A stretch of DNA of 64,000 nt from Thalassospira australica (GTDB lineage Bacteria; Pseudomonadota; Alphaproteobacteria; Rhodospirillales; Thalassospiraceae), in the NCBI RefSeq assembly GCF_000763295.1, contig NZ_JRJE01000001.1:99204-163203 (forward strand), given 5' to 3'. Positions 47,036 to 53,432 of the stretch are shown piece by piece. Position 1 is the first letter of the stretch; each line of letters starts with the position of its first letter. Both the position numbers and the translations under genes were made by a program. The notes under the pieces were generated by a model. That model was not told the DNA's origin. It saw only the letters and a program-made list of their open reading frames with translations, and ran no database searches.

Positions 47036-47266
47036 TTAATGCATTTGGCGGCGGACGCCGCCGATAAACCGGCCAATGACACGTGAAACGATGAAACGGG
47101 TCAGGACAAAGGTGATCGCACTGGCAACCGATGGCCAGTACCAAGCCTGTATTTCGGGCCGTGTGCTTTGTTCGACCAGACCGTAAATGATCGCAGCCAT
47201 TGCAGCGGCGGCAATGAAAGCCGTCCGGCGTCGATAACGTGCGATAAAGGGGCCGAGCAACCACAT
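47036..47266 (-). CDS. Small hypothetical membrane protein downstream of dgt
   Basis: A 76-residue protein with two predicted membrane helices (about 15-30 and 45-62) and basic ends (ARYRRRT, GGVRRQMH). Its start lies just 2 bp after the dgt stop codon, so it is the second gene of a dgt operon. No family was recognised. Confidence 0.65.
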   Translation of the reverse strand: MWLLGPFIARYRRRTAFIAAAAMAAIIYGLVEQSTRPEIQAWYWPSVASAITFVLTRFIVSRVIGRFIGGVRRQMH

Positions 47267-47268
47267 GA

Positions 47269-48603
47269 CTAATGTTGTCCGCCACCGATATCGCGGGCAA
47301 GTCGCGCGGCGAAGTCATCGGTCATGCCTGATACGTAATCAAGGATCACTAGATAAAGCTCGTATAGGGAGGCACCAATCGGCATGGCATCGGTACCGAT
47401 CAATTCACGCACCCGTCCGGCGCGATAGGGAATATCGGCTTCCGACCCGGCGCGGTGCACATCAAGGGCGGTTTTACAGAAGGTTTCAAGCAGGGTGTCA
47501 AGATGGGCGAACGCCCCGACTTCGATCTGGACCTTGCGGCGGTTCAGGATGATTTGCTTTTCAGAAAACGACTTGGCCTCTTTGATCAGGTCATTATAGG
47601 GGCCTGCCGCACAGGCCAGAAGGTCGCCTTTCCACTCGCCAGCCAAAAGGGCCTCCTCGTTGGCGACAAAGGCATCAACCAGCGCATCAAGCAAACCGGT
47701 CATGATCTTGCCGCGCAGGAAGGAAATCTTGCGGCTGATATTGGGTTCGCGATGATATTCGCCGGGCAGTTCATCGGTGATGCAGGGCAGCAACATCTTT
47801 TCGAGAACGGCGAACTCCACCAGTTCAAGTTCAACCCCGTCTTCGATGTCAATCAGGGCATAGCAAACATCGTCTGCGGCCTCGACCAGATAAACAAGCG
47901 GATGGCGGCAAAAGGACTGATCCCCGGTGCGGATCAGGCCGGTGGCATTGGCAACATCTTCCAGAAGGCCAAATTCCTTTTGGAAGGCACCGAACTTTTT
48001 CTTCTGCGGGAAGGGACTTCCGGCTGCTGACCACGGATATTTCAGAAAACTGGCCAGCGTTGCATAGGTCAAACGCATCCCGCCATCATACAGACCAGTC
48101 CGTTTGTTGGTCAGAAGGCGGAAACCCTGGGCATTGCCTTCGTAGGTCGTAAGGTCCGCAAACTGTTCGGCGGTCAGGCTTTGGGTAAATTCGGGGGCGG
48201 CATCAATAAACCATTGGCGAATGGCATATTCCCCGGCATGACCAAAGGGCGGATTGCCGATATCGTGGCACAGGGCGGCGGCCTGAACAATGGCGGCCAT
48301 ATGGTCTGGTTCTATGGTGCTTGGCAGGCTGCCCTTTTCCTGCAGGCGATGCCCGACCATCAGGCCAAGCGAACGACCAATGCACGATACCTCCAGACTG
48401 TGGGTCAGGCGGGTATGGACATTGTCATTTTCCGGCAATGGATGGACCTGGGTTTTACGCTGCAAGCGACGAAAGGCAGCGGAAAAAATGATCCGGTCAT
48501 AATCCTTGTGAAAGTCGGACCGGCCAAATGGCCCGACACTGGAATGACGGGTGCCAAGGCGCGCCGGTGAAAGCAGTTTTTGCCAGTTCATCATCGCAGT
48601 CAT
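47269..48603 (-). CDS. dgt: Deoxyguanosinetriphosphate triphosphohydrolase-like protein
   Basis: About 444 residues of the HD superfamily. Visible are RTRL-type TRLTHSLEVSCIGR, the HD motif LCHDIGNPPFGHAGE and the later EAADDVCYALIDIEDG (final metal Asp). It hydrolyses dNTPs to deoxynucleoside and triphosphate. The ATG at 48603 is preferred to the open frame at 48663; two further ATGs follow closely. It is encoded upstream of a small membrane protein on the same strand. Confidence 0.94.
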   Translation of the reverse strand: MTAMMNWQKLLSPARLGTRHSSVGPFGRSDFHKDYDRIIFSAAFRRLQRKTQVHPLPENDNVHTRLTHSLEVSCIGRSLGLMVGHRLQEKGSLPSTIEPDHMAAIVQAAALCHDIGNPPFGHAGEYAIRQWFIDAAPEFTQSLTAEQFADLTTYEGNAQGFRLLTNKRTGLYDGGMRLTYATLASFLKYPWSAAGSPFPQKKKFGAFQKEFGLLEDVANATGLIRTGDQSFCRHPLVYLVEAADDVCYALIDIEDGVELELVEFAVLEKMLLPCITDELPGEYHREPNISRKISFLRGKIMTGLLDALVDAFVANEEALLAGEWKGDLLACAAGPYNDLIKEAKSFSEKQIILNRRKVQIEVGAFAHLDTLLETFCKTALDVHRAGSEADIPYRAGRVRELIGTDAMPIGASLYELYLVILDYVSGMTDDFAARLARDIGGGQH

Positions 48604-48702
48604 GGTATTTCGCGCCTTCCGGTCGGGCTTTGGATCTTGAGCATATGGGGCCTTTATGCCCACTGTTGGTAAATAAGCATTTTAAATTTTGCAGAAAACT
48701 TA

Positions 48703-48870
48703 AGGGGCAGGGCCTATTAATTTGATCGATCCGCCGGACAGACGTCGTTGTATTTGCAAAATGCGGCGTAGAACCCCTTGACCGGGATACCGACCCGCCC
48801 AGCGTGATTTTCCCAGGATGTCACAAATAAAACGTCTGTCATTCCAATCAAATTAATAGGTCCTGACCCT
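48703..48870 (-). repeat. Palindromic element, copy 1 (short form)
   Basis: 168 bp bounded by inverted arms at 48703-48726 and 48847-48870 with core CAGG(A/G)CCTATTAATTTGAT, 22 of 24 positions pairing. In the minus orientation its interior aligns with the first half of copies 2 and 3, including an inner CAGACGT/ACGTCTG stem. The second-half hairpin of the other copies is missing. It lies between dgt and htpG, just beyond the htpG terminator. Confidence 0.85.
48717..48842 (-). CDS. Mini open frame in palindromic element copy 1 (41 aa), doubtful
   Basis: It encodes MTDVLFVTSWEN, AGRVGIPVKGF and CKYNDVCPAD in order. The other two copies carry frames of similar length with shared residues. No ribosome site is seen because the upstream sequence is the element's inverted arm. 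Substitutions against copy 3 are mostly non-synonymous, so coding is unproven. It is listed because the pattern recurs. Confidence 0.25.
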   Translation of the reverse strand: MTDVLFVTSWENHAGRVGIPVKGFYAAFCKYNDVCPADRSN

Positions 48871-48874
48871 AGAG

Positions 48875-48904
48875 AAAACGGCGCATCAGATGACGCGCCG
48901 TTTT
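48875..48904 (-). terminator. Terminator of htpG
   Basis: A perfect 10-bp stem AAAACGGCGC/GCGCCGTTTT with a 10-nt loop, 26 bp after the htpG stop codon, giving a U-run on the minus strand. Confidence 0.88.
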
Positions 48905-48929
48905 CAAGATTAATCACATTTGGGGCAGG

Positions 48930-50810
48930 TTATTCACCAAGACCCTTTTCCATTACCAGATCAAGACGGCGCGCGAAGCTGACCGGATCGGGCAGGGCTT
49001 CGCCTTCGAGGATGCGGGCCTGATCAAGCAACAGCAAGGCTGCATCATTCAGGATCGGTGCCTTGGCATCCTTGATGGCAATGTCAGACAGCTTTTTGAT
49101 CAGGCTGTGCTTTGGATTGATTTCAAGGATACGCGGGCTGATTTCATCAACACGATTGTGCTGTTTCATCAGGCGTTCCATGCGCAAATCCATACCGGTT
49201 TCATCGGCAATCAAACAGCAGGCCGAACTTGTCAGGCGATCGGATTCACGAACATCCTTGATGCCGGTGCCCAGCGCGATCTTGATCGACGCAATCAGCG
49301 CATCAAGGGATGCATCGCTTGGTGCATCGTCTTTTTTCGCGTCCTTGTCGTCATCCTTATCGTCAGATTTGACGTCGTTCAGATCAGCACCGCCACGGGT
49401 GACCGATTTGAAGTCTTTTTCGTCAAACTGACCAACTGATGGCATCCAGAATTCATCAACCGGATCGGTCAGAAGCAGAACTTCAATTCCCTTGGCGTCA
49501 AACCCTTCAAGTTGCGGGCTGCGTTTAAGCGCATCAATGTCTTCGCCGCTGATGTAATAGATGGCTTTCTGGCCTTCTTTCATGCGTTCGACATATTCCG
49601 CAAGGGTCGTCCAGCCATCACCGTTGGTCGAACGGAACTTGGCGATTTTAAGGATACGGTCCTGGTGGGTGTGATCCTCATACAGGCCTTCCTTGACGAC
49701 CGAGCCAAAGTTTTCCCAGAAGGTTTCAAATCCTTCGGCGTCTTTCTTGGCAGCCTTTTCAAGTTCGGACAGGACCTTTTTGGTCAGGCCGTTCTTGATT
49801 TTGGTCAGCAACGGATGGTCCTGAAGCATCTCACGCGAGACATTCAGCGGCAGGTCCTGACTGTCAACCACGCCCGAGACAAACCGCAGCCACGGCGGCA
49901 GAAGTTCGTCGGCACCCTCGGTGATGAAGACCTTGCGCACATAAAGCTTCAGATGGCCTTTGCGCTGGGGATCATAAAGATCGAACGGGCGCATGGTCGG
50001 AAGATAGAGAAGGCCTGTATATTCGATCGCACCTTCGGCCTGGTAGTGGATGGTTTTCCACGGATCATCAAAGGCGTGCGAGGTGTGCTTGTAGAATTCC
50101 TTGTATTGCTCTTCGGTGATCTCGCTTTTGGGGCGGGTCCAAAGGGCGGAGGCCTCGTTGAGCGTCTCGTCGCCATCACCTTTCATCAGGACCACCGGAA
50201 TGCCGATGTGATCGGAATAGGTTTTGACGATATGGCGCAGACGCTGTTCTTCGGTGAATTCCTTGTTGTCATCGGTCAGGTGCAGGGTGATCTGCGTGCC
50301 ACGACCTTCCATTTCAGCTTCGGCAATGGTGTATTCACCTTTGCCGTCAGATGACCATTTCCAGGCCTGATCTTCACCCGCCTTGCGACTGACGACTTCG
50401 ACCTTGTTGGCAACCATGAAGGCGGAATAGAAACCGACGCCGAATTGACCAATCAGGTCAACATCCTTGGCATTGTCGGATTTCGAAACAGCATCAAGGA
50501 ACTTTGCGGTTCCCGAATTGGCGATGGTGCCAAGGTTTTCGACAAGGTCTTCCTTGTTCATCCCGATCCCGTTATCGGCAATCGTCAGAACATTGCGGAC
50601 ATTATCTGTGAGCAGGCGGACCTTGAATTCAGCGTCGCCAGCGAGCAGATCTGGTTTTGCAATCGCTTCATAGCGCAACTTGTCGCAGGCATCCGAAGCG
50701 TTGGAGATCAACTCGCGCAGGAAGATGTCCTTGTTGGAATAAAGCGAATGGACAACGATATCGAGCAGTCGGCTGACCTCGGCCTCGAACCGCATTTTTT
50801 CTTCCGTCAT
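48930..50810 (-). CDS. htpG: Molecular chaperone HtpG (Hsp90)
   Basis: A 626-residue bacterial Hsp90. N-terminal GHKL ATPase: ELISNASDACDKLRY, DNGIGMNKEDL, GQFGVGFYSAFMVA. Middle-domain signature: LPLNVSREMLQDHPLL. A C-terminal dimer domain follows. An acidic insert of about residues 480-500, rich in Asp and Lys, precedes the C-terminal domain. GAGG lies close to the ATG. A possible heat-shock-type promoter (TTGAGG and CAATAT, 15 bp apart) lies within 85 bp upstream, tentative. The rest of the upstream region is occupied by palindromic element copy 2. Confidence 0.97.
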   Translation of the reverse strand: MTEEKMRFEAEVSRLLDIVVHSLYSNKDIFLRELISNASDACDKLRYEAIAKPDLLAGDAEFKVRLLTDNVRNVLTIADNGIGMNKEDLVENLGTIANSGTAKFLDAVSKSDNAKDVDLIGQFGVGFYSAFMVANKVEVVSRKAGEDQAWKWSSDGKGEYTIAEAEMEGRGTQITLHLTDDNKEFTEEQRLRHIVKTYSDHIGIPVVLMKGDGDETLNEASALWTRPKSEITEEQYKEFYKHTSHAFDDPWKTIHYQAEGAIEYTGLLYLPTMRPFDLYDPQRKGHLKLYVRKVFITEGADELLPPWLRFVSGVVDSQDLPLNVSREMLQDHPLLTKIKNGLTKKVLSELEKAAKKDAEGFETFWENFGSVVKEGLYEDHTHQDRILKIAKFRSTNGDGWTTLAEYVERMKEGQKAIYYISGEDIDALKRSPQLEGFDAKGIEVLLLTDPVDEFWMPSVGQFDEKDFKSVTRGGADLNDVKSDDKDDDKDAKKDDAPSDASLDALIASIKIALGTGIKDVRESDRLTSSACCLIADETGMDLRMERLMKQHNRVDEISPRILEINPKHSLIKKLSDIAIKDAKAPILNDAALLLLDQARILEGEALPDPVSFARRLDLVMEKGLGE

Positions 50811-50894
50811 GACCTCTTATTTCTCCTTTGTTTCAAGCGTCTGTCGGGCTTCTCCGATATTGGCAAAAGCACCAACACCTCAACGGGGTTAAAC

Positions 50895-51165
50895 TTTAGA
50901 TTCAGGACCTGTTAATTTTGTCGTCATGGCAACCATTATGTTTGAGAACTCCTGTGTCAAAACCCTTGTCCGGGGAGCCACCCCGCACAGCGGGCTTTTC
51001 CTCGGATTTCTCAAACATAATGGTTGTCCTACGGATCAAACGGATTAGCACGGACTACTTTGTCGTAAAACTTTGAAAGATGGCAATCTTCCTGCAGTTT
51101 TTCTCCTCGTACCCGTACAAATCTGATTGACCATGGCGGCAAAATTAACAGGTCCTGAATCTAAA
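50895..51165 (+). repeat. Palindromic element, copy 2 (long form)
   Basis: 271 bp. The outer arms 50895-50920 and 51140-51165 are a perfect 26-bp inverted repeat, continuing to about 35 bp with two U-G pairs. Inside are a perfect 18-bp hairpin stem (50931-50948 with 51008-51025) and a second hairpin region (about 51040-51130) with an apical GAAAGAT/ATCTTCC stem flanked by AAAACT/AGTTTT. It lies between the divergent genes htpG and hpf, filling about half of their shared control region. Confidence 0.88.
50926..51048 (+). CDS. Mini open frame in palindromic element copy 2 (40 aa), doubtful
   Basis: It encodes MATIMFENS, a central RGATPHSGLF and FLKHNGCPTD, aligning with the frames of copies 1 and 3 at Met1, Phe6, Arg, Pro, Gly, Phe, Lys, Asn, CysPro and Asp. 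The frame continues upstream through the inverted arm as SGPVNFVV. No ribosome site is seen. The coding status is uncertain, since the same bases form a perfect hairpin. Confidence 0.25.
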   Translation: MATIMFENSCVKTLVRGATPHSGLFLGFLKHNGCPTDQTD

Positions 51166-51375
51166 CCGAGCTTGATATGCGTCAACGCATCTTGCAGCGC
51201 AAGTCTTGTATCCTAAGTATAAAGTAAGACGGTTTTTTTACAGGGGCGCCCAACACAGTTTGGAAGCGTCCCCGAAAGCCCCGGAACAGTAGATGCGCAT
51301 CGCAATTGTTCCGGGTTAATCCGCAGGGTGCAACGCCCTGTCTTGCGTCCAAGGCTTTATACAGGAGGCCGTATC

Positions 51376-51702
51376 ATGAAGGTTCCCGTTCAAATCACCT
51401 ACCGTGATGTTGATCAGTCTGATGCACTCGATGAGCGCATCCGTTTCAAGGTGCAAAAACTTGAAGAAACCTTCGATCGCATGACCAGTTGTCATGTCGT
51501 AGTGGAGCGCCCGCACGCATCGCATAATCATGGAAATCGTTTTGCTGTGCATTTTGGTATTAACGTGCCGGGCAAGGAAATCATGGTGAAACGCGACAGT
51601 GCGGATCATGCCCATGAAGACGTATATATCGCGTTGAAAAACAGTTTTCAGGCAGCCCGCAGACAGCTTAAGGAATACGCAGACAAGATGCGTAACCATT
51701 AA
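51376..51702 (+). CDS. hpf: Short ribosome hibernation promoting factor (HPF/RaiA domain)
   Basis: A 108-residue protein with the S30AE/HPF fold (VPVQITYRDVDQSDALDERI, KVQKLEETFDRMTSCHVVVE, EDVYIALKNSFQAARRQLKEY). It binds the 30S decoding centre and stops translation in stationary phase or stress. The C-terminal dimerisation domain of long HPF is absent. AGGAGG lies seven bases upstream of the ATG at 51376. It is divergent from htpG, with an inserted palindromic element in the shared upstream region. Confidence 0.92.
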   Translation: MKVPVQITYRDVDQSDALDERIRFKVQKLEETFDRMTSCHVVVERPHASHNHGNRFAVHFGINVPGKEIMVKRDSADHAHEDVYIALKNSFQAARRQLKEYADKMRNH

Positions 51703-51729
51703 AACCTTCCCCAATCCATAAGGTAGACA

Positions 51730-51753
51730 CGGGGCGGCCATATGGCCGCCCCG
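51730..51753 (+). terminator. GC-rich palindrome after hpf, possible terminator
   Basis: A perfect 24-nt palindrome with arms CGGGGCGGCC/GGCCGCCCCG and a four-base ATAT centre. No T-run follows, so it may be an mRNA 3'-stabilising stem rather than a classical terminator. Confidence 0.5.
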
Positions 51754-51864
51754 CATATAGGGGAACATCGACCCAACACCATCCGGGGGGGCGGGGGAGC
51801 TCAGGTGACAGTGTCAGGTCGATGTAACAGGTGAAGACCAGACGCGTTTAAGACGCCATGGCTT

Positions 51865-52133
51865 CTAGGCTCAGGACCTATTAATTTGATTTGAATGGCA
51901 GACGTTATATTTGTGAAATCCAAGGAAAATCCCGCAGGGCGGGCTGGTATCCCGGCCAAGGGGTTTGACGAAGGAGTTTGCAAATATAACCTCTGTCCTT
52001 CGGATTAACCGGATTTGCACGGGCTACTTTGTCGCAAATCCTTGAAAGATGTATATCTTCCTGCGGCTTTGCTTCGTGTATCCGCACAAATCCGGTGAAC
52101 CATTCAAACCAAATTAATAGGTCCTGAGCCTAG
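51865..52133 (+). repeat. Palindromic element, copy 3 (long form)
   Basis: 269 bp bounded by 34-nt arms 51865-51898 and 52100-52133 with one mismatch, both ends being CTAG. The inner hairpin A has CAGACGTTATATTTG (51899-51913) pairing with 51981-51995 at 14 of 15 positions. Hairpin B has ACCGGATTTG (52008-52017) pairing perfectly with 52087-52096 and a nested stem around GAAAGATG. The right arm overlaps the 3' end of the FMN reductase gene. Confidence 0.88.
51895..52008 (+). CDS. Mini open frame in palindromic element copy 3 (37 aa), doubtful
   Basis: It encodes MADVIFVKSKEN, AGRAGIPAKGF and CKYNLCPSD, clearly aligned with copy 1 and differing by substitutions and one in-frame codon deletion. 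A TGA directly precedes the ATG. About four synonymous versus fourteen non-synonymous codon differences from copy 1 argue against strong protein selection. Confidence 0.25.
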   Translation: MADVIFVKSKENPAGRAGIPAKGFDEGVCKYNLCPSD

Positions 52134-52703
52134 TTGTTGGGGGATGGTCTGCGGTGATCGGGCGTTGCGCAGTGCGGCTGCCCACCATTTAAGATCAGTC
52201 GTCATATGGTGCAGGGCGCGATTGGTGCCCTGAAGGTCCGTGGGCAGACCTGTATCATCGAACCGGTCCCAGGCTTGGGCGAAACTAACCACATCGCGCA
52301 TGGTGACCACATGCAGTTCGGCAAAGACGAGGCGCAATTGTTCCACAGCGCGCAAGCCGCCCGACACCCCGCCATAGGAGACAAAGGCAAGCGGTTTGCG
52401 TTTCCACTGGTCCTTGGCCGCATCAATCATCAGTTTCAACTCGCCGGGGAAGCTGTGATTGTATTCTGGGGTGATGACGATAAAGGCATCGGCCTTGGCA
52501 AGGGTGGACTGCAGTCGCGCCACGCCGGGATGGTCGGCACCAACATGGGCAGCAGGCAGATTGAGCTGTTGCGGATCGAGTGTTTCAATCGAAAGATCGT
52601 CATCGGTCTTAAGTGTGCTGACCGCCCAGTTTGCGACAGTGTCCCCAAACCGACCTTCCCGTGCACTTCCGTAAAGTACGGCGATATTGAATGCCTCTTT
52701 CAT
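52104..52703 (-). CDS. NADPH-dependent FMN reductase / quinone reductase, C-terminus altered by palindromic element
   Basis: A 199-residue flavodoxin-fold reductase of the ArsH/ChrR/SsuE-like family: IAVLYGSAREGRFG binds FMN phosphate, ITPEYNHSFPGELKLMIDAA the flavin ring, and SYGGVSGG completes the site. The last about nine residues (LGSGPINLV) and the stop codon are encoded by the arm of palindromic element copy 3, so the original C-terminus has been replaced. Divergent from soxR with a SoxR box between them, it is almost certainly a redox-stress-induced gene. The start at 52703 gives the normal N-terminus. Confidence 0.9.
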   Translation of the reverse strand: MKEAFNIAVLYGSAREGRFGDTVANWAVSTLKTDDDLSIETLDPQQLNLPAAHVGADHPGVARLQSTLAKADAFIVITPEYNHSFPGELKLMIDAAKDQWKRKPLAFVSYGGVSGGLRAVEQLRLVFAELHVVTMRDVVSFAQAWDRFDDTGLPTDLQGTNRALHHMTTDLKWWAAALRNARSPQTIPQQLGSGPINLV

Positions 52704-52750
52704 GGCGATGAACCCTTGATAATTTCTCTTCAATGGGTAGAGTTCTAAAA

Positions 52751-52768
52751 CCTCAACTAATATTGAGG
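52751..52768. promoter_or_regulatory. SoxR box
   Basis: An 18-bp dyad with exact arms CCTCAA and TTGAGG separated by six bases, matching the known SoxR operator form. It lies between soxR and the divergent FMN reductase gene, 48 bp upstream of the reductase start, within a promoter-sized gap. Confidence 0.9.
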
Positions 52769-52817
52769 TCAAGCGCGAAATAGCATCACGCCAACAAACA
52801 AGAGGCGAAGTGGGGAA

Positions 52818-53279
52818 ATGGCAGAAAAGGGCGTTTTACAGCGCTATTTGAGTGTCGGTGAGGTTGCCCGTCGATCTGGTGTTGCCGTGTCTGCAGTGCA
52901 TTTTTATGAACGCAAGGGCCTGATCAGTTCGATCCGGACCGATGGCAATCAGCGCCGGTTCCATCGTGGAATATTACGGAAAATTGCCATTATCAAGGTG
53001 GCGCAACAGACCGGCATTCCACTGTCGGAAATTGGCGCGGCCTTTGATAAATTGCCGCATAATACGGTGCCCACGGCCAAGGATTGGGCCAAATTGTCAT
53101 CGCAATGGCGCGATGATCTGAATGACCGTATCGAACAGCTTACCCGTCTACGTGATCAATTGGGGCAATGTATCGGGTGTGGATGTCTGTCGATTTCCGA
53201 TTGTCCGTTGCGTAACCCGGCAGATGCGCTTGCCGATGATGGTCCCGGTGCCAGATTGCTGGAACTCGAAGAGGAATAA
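52818..53279 (+). CDS. soxR: Redox-sensitive transcriptional activator SoxR
   Basis: A 153-residue MerR-family protein. It has an N-terminal helix-turn-helix ([26 protein letters not shown]), a dimerisation helix and the [2Fe-2S] cysteine cluster [12 protein letters not shown], the SoxR signature. Oxidation of the cluster by redox-cycling compounds activates the target promoter. The divergent FMN reductase gene with its SoxR box is the obvious local target. As in most non-enteric bacteria, no soxS is adjacent. Confidence 0.96.
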   Translation: MAEKGVLQRYLSVGEVARRSGVAVSAVHFYERKGLISSIRTDGNQRRFHRGILRKIAIIKVAQQTGIPLSEIGAAFDKLPHNTVPTAKDWAKLSSQWRDDLNDRIEQLTRLRDQLGQCIGCGCLSISDCPLRNPADALADDGPGARLLELEEE

Positions 53280-53432
53280 TCTGCCTCGGATCTGCGTGAT
53301 GGGGCCGCCACCGCATTCACGGCGCAGCCGCATGAACATGGGCAGAAAGCTTGACATTGCGCTGGTTCGCGTGTTGAAAGGCGCAATGATTGCGACGGTC
53401 CGGATCATTGGGCTGTCGATTGGAAAAGTTTG

